Shown in pieces: positions 21,800-33,659 of a stretch of DNA of 64,000 nucleotides. Location: contig NC_133473.1 in NCBI RefSeq assembly GCF_025370935.1, forward strand, positions 16,622,919 through 16,686,918, given 5' to 3'. The position numbers and the translations under genes are program-made. Each line of letters begins with the position of its first letter. The first letter of the stretch is position 1. Origin of the DNA: Choristoneura fumiferana (taxonomy: Eukaryota > Arthropoda > Insecta > Lepidoptera > Tortricidae). The notes under the pieces are model-generated. The model saw nothing but the letters and a program-made list of their open reading frames with translations, was not told where the DNA came from and searched no databases.

Positions 21800-24310
21800 G
21801 TCATTGTAAGCTTACTAAATAATTATTCTTACTATGTTACTGTCGCTCAATACAATGATAGTCTGTCTCATCGTAATTTCTCAGCAGAATTTATGATAAC
21901 GTTAATCAATTAATGTATTATTATGATATCATCATTGAAGGGTTATAATAACAATTCCTAAATTCAATCTCTTGTCGTAACTATATTCTGAAAGGTAACA
22001 TGTTCCAATTAGGTAATCTCGCCCACTTAAGCAGAGAATTTGGTTTTTATAGAATTATTTTTGAAAACGGATCCGGCCCCAGGCGGTCGATGTTATCGCT
22101 GGGTTTTTATTAAAGTCTCGTTGGCATATAATCTAATGTTTATATTAGAAATTTTCGGCGCAACGAAATTAACTGGGAGGTGCCGCCGGCGGTGCTGCTC
22201 CCTCATTATGGTTATTGATTGTATTTTAAGAGGCTCGAGATACCTCACCCTCGCCCGATATGCATATTAAATGTTATTTAGTATTAACACGTTACGTTAA
22301 AGTGGGTGTTTTAATTGTTTTCCTCATTGCTTTCGTTCGCGTAATAAAGGGCCTATTAATTATGTTTTTATTAAGGACAAAAATATTTATATGCGAAAGT
22401 AATAAAAAACCGGCCAAGTGCGAGTCAGACGCCGTACAAATTTGTAGTTATCTATAAGTATCCCGTGTAACTGCTCTGCTTCTAAGAAAAAATTATGCAG
22501 TATGAAATCATCTTTGATCGGAAATGACACAGGTCGACGTAAAAATAAATAAAAAAAATGGCACAACTTCTTAATTTCACTTAATTTTCCTGTAATCTTA
22601 GAATATTTATATTTTTTATAGAAATATTTTTAATGTATTTTTAGGCTTAGTTTCGGAGATTAACGGAGGAATAGTCAGTTGTTGCCTATTTTCTTAAACA
22701 ACTTCAGAACTAGGTACATATTTATCTTGTGATAAAAAAAAATGTTTTTTGGGATTCTCTCGAACCCTTTGTTGTCACACGATGTTTTTTATATTTTTTT
22801 TATTTACTCCCATTCCTTTTCTCTAAATTCCATCAGAATTTCTGCAACGTGAACAAAGCCATGTACTTAAGCAGGGCACTTTAATATTTATTATAATATA
22901 AATAACCATACTCGTAAAATAACTGCTACTGCCTCTTTTTCGCGCACCAGGGTAGCGATTTTATGGTAATTATTAGTCTCAGTTTAAATACCAACGTGCC
23001 ATTATTAAATGTCACTCAATCATCCGTATCCGGTACCTATCTCAAACAGAATTCGCTAACATTTATTATAATAATATAGATTAGATCTTTAAAATAAAGA
23101 TTAGCTAGAAATATCATGTAACTAATTGTAAAATTGTTATGAAATAAACAGATATATATTTTTTACTTTAACTGTCGATATAGATTTCGGAATATCAGGC
23201 AGGTATGTTGCGAAGCAAGGAGTGTTAGGTATCGCGCGAGCCAAGCGAGCCAAGCGAGCACGCCGAAACAACAACCGGTGTAGCGCCAGGACTTAATTAA
23301 GTTCGGAAATAATGCTGATTATGTAAGCCAGTGCTGGTTAATATAAGCAGGTTATGTACAGGGAACAAGGGAAAAAATCGTATTGAAAGCCCTATTCAAT
23401 TCACTTGTTACTTTCATCAAATTTTTACAGTTGTTTTCGAGGAGCCTACTTATCACATGCGAAAATTGTTCGTTTAATAATATCTACATATCATTCTATT
23501 TTTAATTGTGGTTGACATTTTTCCCTACATTGGTCGATGTTCAAAGTATACAGCGTCGAAGTGGTGACTTCGTTTAGAAAAAAAATCTTTACGTACAGGG
23601 GGATTCAATAAAACTTACTCAACCATCTGTTGTAATAATCCGGATTCATTTTAAGACACCTTGTATGTGGCGAAGCTTTCAAGACAATATGATTTAACCT
23701 TCAAACAATTTATGGTACCTAAAGCTACGATTTTTATTTAAGTACTGAAAAATAGTTCTTAAGATGTATACCAGCTATGAATTTAAAATGAATTCTACAT
23801 TTTTGTTTTAAACCGATTCAAGAATACAGCCAGAACAAAAGCGATCCCGAGCTGTACTGTGGGAGTAAATTGAATTCATATAGATCATCCATCAAAGTCT
23901 CCTCAGAAACGCGCACTGTTATTCTTGTTTAAAAAACGTCGCTGAGGCAAAGAAAATATTTTATGTCTTCCCTAATTATGTACACATCAGAGACGCAAAG
24001 CTATTTGTTAAATTCATACTTAACGGTGGATTACATGTTGTTCGCGAAGATTAAGGAAAATGTTGCGAGCTGACTTTCCTTATTTTAAATATTACTATGT
24101 TCATGGTGTGTGAAATGAAGGTATTGTCGTACGCTTGTTACGAACCGTCGCCAGCACTTTTCCTCAAGACCGTTGAACGACTAACATTTCGTCTCGACTA
24201 ACATTCCTAACAAGATATAATACATGTAGTACTGGTATGAAATTTAATCTTAAAATTGATTAGTGCTTACATTGGAGAAATGCCCTTAAACACAAAAATT
24301 AATAAAAATG
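21800..24310. other. intronic stretch, nearly no recognised element
   Basis: It contains only a short GGCCAAGTGCGAGTCAGAC fragment near 22412 and a small tandem GAGCCAAGCGA repeat at 23239-23258. Otherwise AT-rich and non-coding. Confidence 0.35.
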
Positions 24311-24317
24311 TTATAAG

Positions 24318-24365
24318 GGGGCCTTCCTTCAACAGCAGTGGATGTATTCCTGATGATGATGATGA
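24318..24365 (+). mobile_element. very short RTE-type LINE tail
   Basis: GGGGGCCTTCCTTCAACAGC, AGTGGATGTATTCC and TGATGATGATGATGA are the last 48 bp of the RTE 3' end. It is the shortest recognisable insertion of this family here. Confidence 0.65.
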
Positions 24366-24812
24366 ATTGAATTAATTACTAAACGGTTTTTGCACCGATC
24401 ATAATTCAAAAAGATTACATTACACTCGTAATAGTAACCTATGAAAACAAAAAAAATATGTGCATTAATAGAAAAAGACCTGAACACATTACGACATCCA
24501 TTTTGGAATACACGATACGAGTAACATTTCTATTCGTCTTATTACAAGTTCGTTGTAGGTTTTAAAAGACATATTCAACAAATACTACTTATCTGCGTAT
24601 TCGTTATCTGAGCCATCGTAAAAAGCAGTAATCCGAAAAATATTTAATTTAGTAAAAGGAAAATCTAGTCAAAACACTGAAAGCATTAACTTCGTTGATT
24701 TATTTTTACTAGACGCTTCGTCTGAAATGAAAAAACTTCTATGCTGTTAGGAGGGTAGCACATTTGAGCGATTGCTCGGCTTTTTATTTAACGAAACTTC
24801 GCGAGTTGAAAC

Positions 24813-24938
24813 AGCAGGGCTACTACGAAACTCGAAGTTCGTGTCGTGCGGTCCCTCTGACACATACTATTTAATACGAGAGCGAGAGGGACGGTACGAT
24901 ACGAACTTCGAGTTTCGGGTTTCATAGTAGCCCTGCAG
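24813..24938. mobile_element. hairpin MITE, ACGAACTTCGAG family, copy 1
   Basis: The near-palindrome begins AGCAGGGCTACTACGAAACT and ends AGTAGCCCTGCAG. The inner arms AACTCGAAGTTCGTGTCGTG and GGTACGATACGAACTTCGAG pair, then GGTCCCTCTGACAC and GAGAGGGACGG, around a central TACTATTTAATACGAG. It is non-coding. Other copies are at 49282-49401 and 59824-59957. Confidence 0.85.
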
Positions 24939-25374
24939 GGTTTTACTTGAGGCGACGATATTATAAGCTTTCCCGCTCTCGCTCTCTCTGTATTTACTTT
25001 CTACACGTTTAGTATTACTTATTATAATTAACTACGGGAACCCATACACCAGTGCAAAAATTTGATAATATAATGATTATTAAACGTTTTCATAAACATT
25101 CTTGATACTCGTATTTTTTTTCATTTGTTTTGTTTTGCTTGGAGCGCATTCGTAGCAATAATGGTCCTTCCAAAAGCGCTGGTAGTATCTACGAATAAAA
25201 AAAACGTAAAAGAACCCTTTGCTGCCTAAAAGAATAAAAATTTTGGTTTAGCTTCTCTCATTAACTACTATTACTAAAATGAAGAGTTTTAATCTGTCAT
25301 CTCCCAGGATAACAGGATCAAAGGAATTTGGGCACAAATTTGTGCCTCTGGGAGAGGACAGGTTAACATGCTGT

Positions 25375-25482
25375 AGGCGCGAGATTTGAGAGGTGGATGC
25401 AAGTGGCGAGTTGTCGTTCATTGTGGCGTTCTATGGCGGAAGCCTTTGTTCAATTATGAACGCCTTCCGGCTGATGATGATC
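25375..25482 (+). mobile_element. RTE-type LINE 3' end (GTGGATGCAAGTGGCGAG type)
   Basis: AGAGGTGGATGCAAGTGGCG, GTTGTCGTTCATTGTGGCG, a TCTATGGCGGAAGCCTTTG block and CGCCTTCCGGCTGATGATGA match, in opposite orientation, the copy at 56585-56797. It is a second RTE subfamily distinct from the ones ending AYVQQW. Strongly 5'-truncated. Confidence 0.7.
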
Positions 25483-25692
25483 ATGTAGACTAATGTAGTT
25501 TTTAGAAGAGTACTAGATTGAGTTTTTTTTATTTATCTCTATTTACGTAGCATCAACGCAAAAAGAACATAGGCACTTCCAAATTCCACAGCTTTGCCAG
25601 CAAACACAAAATAACAACAACGTAACGATAAGCAAGGTTATTATTGTCTTTTTTTTATTATACAACTGCGTCTTGTTCATTTGCCGAAGTTT

Positions 25693-25815
25693 TACAATAC
25701 AATACAATAACTCTTTATTGCACACCAACACATAGCAAGCAGTACAGAAAACAGTATATACCACACAGAGGCTTTCTGAGGTAAGCGATAGGCAATTCTG
25801 TTCATACCCTGCCTG
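25693..25815 (-). mobile_element. LINE 3' end with (TATTG)n tail, minus strand
   Basis: CAATACAATACAATAACTCT, TTATTGCACACCAACACATA and GTAAGCGATAGGC are the reverse complement of the unit at 853-996. The copy is more diverged. Confidence 0.65.
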
Positions 25816-26294
25816 AAATAAATTATCAGCAGATCTCAATTGGTAAATAACGCGTTAACACTTGAGGAATATTCCAGTTGTCAATAAGGGAATAAAAATT
25901 CCGTAGCCAGTTACGGCGAAAGCACACGACTGACACATCATTACGTGACTGAACCTTTTCACCCTTCGATCTCACAATGTATCGGGCCTTATCCGATTTG
26001 AAAATGTCGAGCGTTCTTTTTTAAAAGAAAGTGTTGCGTTTTGAAATGGGTGCCCGATAAATATTGAAGATGTGTTTGGTATCGGGTCGATCATGTACCT
26101 ATTTGCAAAGTAAAATTAGGATATTTTTAAAATATTTGTTCTCGACTCTCGAGTCGTGGCTGTTTAATATTGATGTATTTAATTTCATAGCCTAGTACCC
26201 ATAACATAAGCTTACTTTGGGACTGGGTCAATTGTTGTCAAGTGTACCGTGATATTATTAATTTGTTATTATTTTTCACTGTCGTACATAACAG

Positions 26295-26549
26295 AAAAAG
26301 GCGTGGTGACCTAGTGATTTGACCTATGATTCTCAAGCAGGGATGAGTTTTTCTGAATTGATATGCGAACTTACATTTGAAATTTACCATAGAAACCTGC
26401 ACACTGTGCACACGCCTGCGAACAAATTCAATGGTGTGTGTGAAGTTCCCGATCCGCAATGAGCCCGCGTGAGAACTAAAATCCAAGCTCTCTCATTCTG
26501 AGAGGCCTGTGCCCTGCCTTGGGACGTATATAGGACGAGATGATGATGA
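26295..26549 (+). mobile_element. tRNA-derived SINE with RTE-like tail, nearly complete
   Basis: The head GGCGTGGTGACCTAGTGATT contains an A-box-like sequence. The B box has decayed. The body has ACATTTGAAATTTACCATAG, GAAACCTGCACACTGTGC, TTCAATGGTGTGTGTGAAGT and CCAAGCTCTCTCATTCTGAG. The tail is GGGACGTATATAGGACGAGA plus TGATGATGA. The shared GAT tail suggests it was moved by RTE machinery, which is how LINE-dependent SINEs work. Confidence 0.8.
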
Positions 26550-26752
26550 CATAAAAAATATTAACCCTTCCAGCTTTCTTTAAATATTTTCTTTAAAATA
26601 CTCCGAAATGTAGAAGGTGTTTTAAAATTATTTCGGATAATTTCAGCAATTGGTTTGGCTGAACATCCCTGTAAAGATTTATGATTAAAAATGTAGTTAA
26701 ACCTTGGATGCGGTAAACTGTGCACTTCGAACAACAATCAATCGACAGCATT

Positions 26753-26882
26753 TCGCACCTTCAGAATGAGACTGCCTTTAAACAAATTTTGTCATATTAT
26801 GACACTGAAAGAATTTTACGCATAGTTTAATTTTGCATGCTGTCATATTTTGTTTAGTGACAGTCTCATTCTCAAGGTGCGA
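26753..26882. mobile_element. hairpin MITE, TCGCACCTT ends
   Basis: Left TCGCACCTTCAGAATGAGAC and right GTCTCATTCTCAAGGTGCGA are inverted. Inner arms ACAAATTTTGTCATA and TGTCATATTTTGT add to the pairing. About 130 bp and non-coding. Confidence 0.75.
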
Positions 26883-26914
26883 TTTGTCTAAAAATCCTGA
26901 ATAATATTTACAGG

Positions 26915-27160
26915 GTCTATAAACAATTAGGTACTTTGCTCACCCACGCCTTACTATTAATATCACGTCTATGCAACAAAATTAAATGTGTGTGTGCACC
27001 TACTCCACCTCCACACTGTAAGCATACACACAACTCACACAAACCCAATTATCAACACCACTACACTACACAGACGTGTTTTCAATTCAATCAGAGTTCA
27101 TCCTCAGAGCAACAGAACCATTCACCATGCTGAACGCCAACGCAAAGTAACGCCTGATTC
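26915..27160 (+). repeat. dispersed repeat, second copy of the 11380 family
   Basis: AACAATTAGGTACTTTGCTC, TACTCCACCTCCACACTGTA, GTTCATCCTCAGAGCAACAG and CATTCACCATGCTGAACG align in order with 11380-11610. Just after it, AACGCCTGATTCAATAAATT is the reverse complement of a segment at 47983-48006, so the unit may be longer. Confidence 0.6.
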
Positions 27161-27179
27161 AATAAATTATTTACAGAGT

Positions 27180-28540
27180 GATCAGTCAAAGTACCCCAAC
27201 CAGCTGCTGCTGCATTGCTGATACATTCAGGATTAATTCCAAAATAACATTTACACAATACATTTTACTTATTATAGGCAGGTAGATTAGGTAAGTAAGT
27301 AATTTATCAAACAATAATATTCCGGCTGGAAAAAGCAATTTTATTATAAGTCATACACGATATTCTTGTTGCTAGCATATTACCTTACCTTTTAATACCT
27401 ATTTCTAATATATAATTAAAATCTTAATATCGCACGTTTCATAAAACTAGGTATAAGGCCAAGCACGCACTACGATATTTTGTCGTGCGGTAATTTTGTC
27501 GCAAAAACGCAACGTAAGTAAGTACCTATATGTAAGTGCGCGCATATGCGAAAAATAATCACAGCGATTACACCTGATTAGACCTGAGTCTACAATTTTC
27601 AAACTACGAAATTTAGACTGCAAACAATACCTCGTTCTTCTCTAATAAAAAAAACTTCTGGTCTTTTTGCACGCATTCGAATCAAAAGTTGATCATTGTA
27701 TGTATTTAGTTAGAGCAAAGATGAGGCGCCTCTGTGTTTCATTTTCAAACAGATATTAAAAATGAAACCGTTTGAATTAAGTTGGTTAGCAAAGTTACAA
27801 TAATTAACAAATTATTAGCGAAATTGCGTGGGGCTCTCCAGCCTAGCATTTTAGTTTCGTAGCAACTGAACACCCAGAGGCTATAATTTCCCTAATGCTG
27901 GCATTAAAACCTTCTATAGACATGGCTAAATCTAAATTGCTTTTTTTCTCCGTGTAATTGCAAGCAACATCGACCTACGGTTTCAAAGGCGACCTTTAGC
28001 TCTGGGCGTTTTTTCCGGCTCACTTCTTTACGCGTGGGTTGTGTAGATGTTCCCTTAGAAAATACGAAACAAAAACGAAGGGAATATTTTTAATAATGTC
28101 TGCGGAGACTGAGGTGTGCCGAGTATCAGCAAAATTAAAACTTGCGGCCGCCTGATTAAACTATGGGATGGTTTTAATATCAAAGGAGGAAATATTCCTA
28201 CAGCCAGGGTTGCATTGTTCCGTGATTATTGGATGGGTTAGGACGAACTTTGAAAGTTCGAAACGACTCAGTGTAGTACGGTGATGGTGATAGTTAGTGT
28301 AGGTAAAGTAAAAATGTTAAGCCAGTCTTAAGCCAGGTCTGATGATTTGCCATACTAATCGATTGATCGTCAATGATGACATTTATCGGCATCAAACGAC
28401 GTCAATCAATTGGAATGGTAAACTATCAATCGATTCTTATGCCTTGTATTTTAACTAATTTTATCTTATTATTTTTTCTTTGTTAGCCTGTTAAAGTGTC
28501 CCAATAAAAATATACTTTATTTGTAATTTTCAGCTGTACC
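27180..28540. other. intronic stretch, mostly unique
   Basis: No gene or clear element. The section 27825-28160 is non-repetitive and moderately GC-balanced. Confidence 0.35.
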
Positions 28541-28547
28541 TATCTAT

Positions 28548-28650
28548 TACGGTTCTCGAAATACAGACCTGTGACAGACAGACAGACGGACAGCAAAGCG
28601 ATAGTAATAGGGTTCCGTTTGTCACTCTTCGGATACAGAACCCAAAAAAT
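28548..28650 (+). repeat. GAGTCGG-family 3' end fragment
   Basis: ACGGTTCTCGAAATACAGAC, GACAGACAGACAGACGGACA and AGGGTTCCGTTTGTCACTC, then GATACAGAACCCAAAA, give the 3' end of the element described at 4090-4684. Confidence 0.65.
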
Positions 28651-29367
28651 AATGAAATACTCTTTTGCGCGGTATAAATTAAGACTGTTGATACAAAGAT
28701 CATCGACCTACATTGAGTATGCGCCTTATTAAATACATCTGTGTTAATTTAGGCAATCAACCACCCCTCCCCCAGGTAAGTACCAACTTGATATTTCTTT
28801 CCTCGTTTTAATTAAAAAGTTAAGGAAGCGAGAGTAACAGTAACGGGTACTCAGTATTCGCTCGAGAGCTTCTGTAAACACAGTTTTATTATTCCCATCG
28901 TGCGTATAAAGAAATCATTTGTTTTTATTTTACCCAATTAAAGAGAGAGGGAGACCAAGCTCGGAGGCAAACAAATCCGAATGATGTCTCTATTACTTAA
29001 CGCTTTCTCTCCTGGTTCTGCCACCCATGTTATTGCTCTCGGCTTACCGCACCCTATTCACCTTATGTGGGGAGAATAAGGGTTATTTTTCTAGTTGCTA
29101 CACTCGGTGCACCCAAAAGCGACTCAATATTAATCTTAGAAGTAAATACAAATAACAGCAGTTCATGGGTGCCATTTTGTACAGACAAATCCGCAAAATT
29201 GATCGTAATGAAGGGCAGTTGTCCCGCGGACGGGCCGCGTCGGACGTCGTCCCTGTTATATTAAATATATTATGTCTGGTAAGGTGGTTTTTTGGTGCTT
29301 AACTAACTCCTTGCCTTAAACATCCTATATTTTATACTCGTATTGACTTAGCGTTTGTCAACTACGC

Positions 29368-29872
29368 TCTCAGATCAAATAAAAAGTAAAGATGGAGCGC
29401 GCGTGGTGAAACGCCCGGTGAGGCCGGTTTTATAAACATGTGTGCCATAATAATTCTTAGTATCCCGATACTACAAAAATATCGTTACCGTTGAATAACG
29501 TTTTTATAGCGTTTTAATTACTTTCACACTTTGATACCGTTACTACAATAAAAAACGTTGATAAACTCTTACAAGAACCAAATAACTACGTTGCGTGTCA
29601 CTTTCTCACGTTTTAAGCTGTGTTAATAAAAAATAGAATTAATAAAAAAAGATTATATTACATAGGCGGCTTTTACCCAATACCTAATAGGGTAAATACA
29701 ATATAATAATGGCAACACTAGTGTTGACGTTTTATGTTAAGTAATAAGGTTTTGGTGTAGTTTGGTTGCAAGTGTGTGCGTGCCACTGTGTTAGCACACG
29801 TATTGGTGTAGTTTGACCGGCCTCACTTCGTTGTTCGCAGCGCCCTATCTTTAGTTTTTATTTGATCTGAGA
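29368..29872. mobile_element. 505-bp element with long TCTCAGATCAAAT inverted repeats
   Basis: The left arm reads TCTCAGATCAAATAAAAAGT, AAAGATGGAGCGCG and later GTGAGGCCGG. The right arm is its complement: CCGGCCTCACTTCG, CGCCCTATCTTTAG and TTTTTATTTGATCTGAGA. Arms are about 65-70 bp with some mismatches. The interior has a repeated TTGGTGTAGTTTG. It is non-coding and class II-like in structure. Confidence 0.65.
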
Positions 29873-30689
29873 CTACGCTACGGTGATGGTAGAATAAGTG
29901 TCAGAGAAATTGGCAAAGAAGATAACAAAGTAAGAAGGATGATTTAGTGGTGCCTTCAGACCAAATTTCTAGTTTGATTATTTCATTGCTTCAAGGGATA
30001 GCAAGTCTGAGAGCCTTCAGCTTAATATTTCCTATTAAGTGTAAGAAGTGTTACGAACCACAGTGTTGTGCTTATTTAATTATTGATTCACGTCTTACAT
30101 TTCATAAGAGTGTAAAAATGGAACACACAAAAAACAAAACAATGCAACTCGTACAATTTTGTTCAAGAGACACTCTTCATTAAAACATAAATGAAATAGA
30201 ATACCAATTGCGAGTGAAACGGTACACAAAGTTAAGGAAGGCAACCGAGCTCCGTACACTTCCCATATTATATTTGCTCAGTAAACCTCCCAAGTCCCTT
30301 AATGAAAAGCTTTTCTTTGATCCGTTTGGATACCTTAACCGGGTTATATTATAAATAAAAGCAAAACATTGGTCAAAGTATTTTCACGACGTTTATTTGA
30401 GTTAGGATTGTAAAGTTAATTATACTAGCCATCTTGGGACCGTACATGAATAGAATTGTCAAAATTTATGCATTTCAATTCATATGATGGAACAAAATTA
30501 CTTTCTTTAAGATGTTGGGTCCTTAACTTTTACGAGCATTTGAAAATTTGTAGCGTGTGTAATTTTAATTTCTGATACGAAACAACTGCGTTGCGTTCTG
30601 GACTGCGTATTTGCATATAACTACCTAACGTGAGTATTTTTTTTGATCGCAAGATTAATTTATCAACTTTAACCATAGAACGGCTAGGC

Positions 30690-30810
30690 TTAAAACTCGA
30701 AAACACGCGTTTTTTCAGAGATAAGCCCAAGCTAGATCGATTGTTCACCCCCAAAAACCCCCACAGCAAATTTCGTCAAAACCATTAGAGCCGTTTCCAA
30801 GATACCTGAT
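30690..30810 (+). repeat. dispersed repeat GAGATAAGCCCAAGCTAGAT
   Basis: CTCGAAAACACGCGTTTTTT, CAGAGATAAGCCCAAGCTAG, ATCGATTGTTCACC and AGAGCCGTTTCCAAGAT match the copy at 54985-55125 in order and orientation. Non-coding and family-level only. Confidence 0.6.
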
Positions 30811-30839
30811 AATTATAAATTAATCTTTTTAATAATATA

Positions 30840-31085
30840 TAAAACCGGCCAAGAGCGTGACGTACACGCCCAGGATAGGGTTCCGTAGCCATTACGAAAA
30901 AATCAAATAATATTTTTCTAAGGATTTCGTATTTTGTACTGAATCTTCCAAGTTTAGGTATATATTATACCTTATACTGCTATTTACTTTTAAACTACTA
31001 AAAAATCTCAAGCAATCTTAGCCGCTATATTTTCCTTGTAAATTTGATATATTTACTACCTTCCTAGTTGACTACGGAACCCTAG
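30840..31085 (+). repeat. GAGTCGG-family element, short copy
   Basis: The left end AAAACCGGCCAAGAGCGTGA and AGGGTTCCGTAGCC and the right end GACTACGGAACCCTAGAAAT define a short internally deleted copy. No coding. Confidence 0.6.
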
Positions 31086-31087
31086 AA

Positions 31088-31246
31088 ATGAATCTCTATT
31101 TCGTTCATCATGCGTGAACGGCTGGACCGATTTCGCTAATTATTTTTTTGTTGTGTTTGCTATTGTCAGGAGAAGGTTCTTGTAAAAGAAGATTTAGAAA
31201 ATTAAAAAAAACTACACGGGGGGCGAAGCGGCGGGCACCAGCTAGT
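31088..31246 (-). repeat. GTTGCCCGCG-family repeat, minus strand
   Basis: On the minus strand the head TACTAGCTGGTGCCCGCCGC and TTCGCCCCCCGTGTAG begins the unit. It is the only minus copy I found of a family with eight or nine + copies. Confidence 0.55.
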
Positions 31247-31689
31247 AAATAAATAAGAATTGCTCGTTATAAGGTAAGAATAATATGATGATGAAGCTAG
31301 AATATGACAATAATTATACATAGGTAACTGTATTTTGTTTGTTGTAAATATAGAAACAGTAGGCAAGCTCCGTCCACCGGCTGTCATTTGTTCTGAGCCG
31401 CTCAGGATCTCGCGGCGGACGCGCCGGCGAACAAACGGTCTTGTAATGATTTCCGTAAGCTACGCATGACGGATGTCGCGACGGATATACCTACTACTTT
31501 GTTGATTTATTTATACTGTGACATATGGTGTGCATGTTATTCATTGTCTAAAGGAGATGCAGGGTGTGTTTTACAATATTACTTACTGTTATAGTAACAT
31601 GTATATTTAGTTAAGGTATCATAGGTTTTTTTTGTATTCTTGTTAACTCTTAATTTAATGTGTTTTATGTACAATAAATATACATAATG

Positions 31690-32815
31690 TCGGTAAAAGG
31701 GAAATATGTTCAAACGCACATAACAGATTATGTTTTCATAGGTTTTAGTAAATTACGGTAATCCCCATAAGAACTTAGATTTTCTTAAATCACAAACTCT
31801 ATTAGAACCCATTTTTGAGCAATTGACGTCTGACCGACTGGTACGACCGACTGAGCTGGAAAAAAACAGTTTTTAGCCATATAGACACACGGGCTTGTAG
31901 CTCTAATTGCCTGTTCTGTGTATACGCATAATTTACTCGTATTGTTACTTAACTTTACCCATATCTTTTTGAGAGACAAAGAATATTTGATATTTAATCA
32001 CCCAAGGATTACGCCGTACATAAATAATTTATTTCATTAATATGCGATTCTGTGAACCAATTATTTACCCAAACAATACGGCAATTATGCGAAATGATTA
32101 CAATAAATGTAATAAACCTGCAATACAATCGAAATAGCGCACTGCAAACTTGTTTTAACTCATACGATGTTACATGTCATAAATACTTACGTACATCATA
32201 CGTGCAGATCATAAATACATCAATTTGTTTCACTCCCGACTGATGTATGTGGCGATACTACAACGCTCCACGCGGCTCAAACGGGATCACGAAGTTATAA
32301 CAATATTTATTATCACTCCTATATTGTAGCCAGTGATAAATGTGCACCATTATGGGTCTAGCTACCTGTCTGACATGGAATTTCATTTAAAGAAGCACCC
32401 TATATTGCCGTTCCGCTTGCTAATTTTGTATGTCTATGAATCATGTTTATGAGACAGCGACATTTTTGAGCGTGTGCAAGCATTGTCGGGTGGCATCGCT
32501 GTAGGGAAATTGTTTCTGGAAAGCGTTTGGCTTTCAGTGGAAAATGTGAGTGAAGAATTTACTAGAGATCGCGGTCGATGATGTTCAAATATACCTATAG
32601 GCATTTTATGAATACACACATCCTTTATGTGACATGTTTCTATGGTGCAGAGCTGAAACCTGTTGCGAATCACGAAATTAGGCGAAATATCCTACATTCA
32701 TCTGCATAAATACTAAAGGGGTACATGACTCACTAATTGACCGACAAACAACGCGCAGTTTAAACCAATGAAGTTACGAGTAGTATTATAACATCCACAG
32801 TCCACGGACTAAGAC
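31690..32815. other. intronic stretch, nothing recognised
   Basis: AT-rich unique-looking sequence. Only chance frames. Confidence 0.35.
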
Positions 32816-32818
32816 ACC

Positions 32819-33640
32819 TCACATAAATAAATTGTGCGGATTTTTGGAATACTGACAACGTAAGGATGGAGACCTACTTCTGGTCGACCTGTGGAAGAAA
32901 GGAGCAGGTGGAATAAGGTCGTGCAATTCCGAAGCACATTTTTCGAAATGTAGCCTGCAGAATACCGTCAGGGAAGCCACTCTTCTGCGATGACGAAGGC
33001 TCTGACGACAAAAAACCGCGTCGCATGCGACGCCGATGAGCCTCTTCGCTCGCTGTTTTACCGAATCCAAAGCAGCTAGCTGATATTCAGCAGAACCGTC
33101 CCAAAGGTGGCAGCAATACTCCATGCAGGATCAAACTTGGGCTCGGTAAAGACCAATGAGCTGGTCCGTAGTGAAGTATCGCCTAACCTTGGATTGGATA
33201 CCAAGCTTTTTCGCAGCGGTTTTTGCCAAGGATTCGATGTAACTCCCAAAGTTCAGTTTAGCTGAGAGGTCTAAACCAAGATGCTGAAGGTGGTCAAATA
33301 TTGGTACAGGCAGACCTCGAAAGGTTGGAGTTAGATTAAATTCACTACGTTTTGTCGAAAATAAACACGCCTAGGTTTTAGAGACATTAAAACCGACTAA
33401 ATTGGCTTCACCCCAATCGGATGCTGCCGGCTATCATAGTCTCTCTGAGAACGTTGGTATCTGAACCACTCGCTCGAGCATCGGACAAATATCTTTCCGA
33501 CACTGTGCTGTCATCGGCGTATCCAAAAATACCGGGATATACCAACAGGTCATTTATGTGCAGCAAGAATAGAGTGGCAGAAAGCACTGATCCCTGAGGA
33601 ACACCGGTATTAATGAAATCTTGAATGGATTTGCACGTCT
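32819..33640 (-). pseudogene. CR1/Jockey-like LINE reverse transcriptase remnant
   Basis: Read on the minus strand, the remnant begins near NTGVPQGSVLSATLFLLHIN (RT motif B), followed by GYADDSTV (motif C, catalytic YADD). Several frame breaks follow, then a C-terminal part (32819-33124) starting MEYCCHLWDGSAEYQLAALD and ending NPHNLFM-stop. Motifs of this kind are typical of lepidopteran CR1/Jockey-group LINEs. The endonuclease and early RT are absent, and frameshifts separate the RT core from the C-terminus. It cannot be active. Confidence 0.85.
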
Positions 33641-33659
33641 ATATGGGTTTAGACATCTG

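Noticed and set aside
23235..23275. Short GAGCCAAGCGA repeats as a CRISPR-like array
   Set aside because: Only two units without spacers. This is a eukaryotic intron and nothing resembles a CRISPR array in the window.
26936..27221. Frames rich in H, T and N as a possible secreted or low-complexity protein
   Set aside because: They lie inside a dispersed repeat (compare 11380-11610) and are not maintained between copies.
28755..28780. CCCCCAG|GTAAGTACC as an exon end
   Set aside because: The open sequence before it is only a few tens of bases from the nearest AG and has no recognisable coding content.
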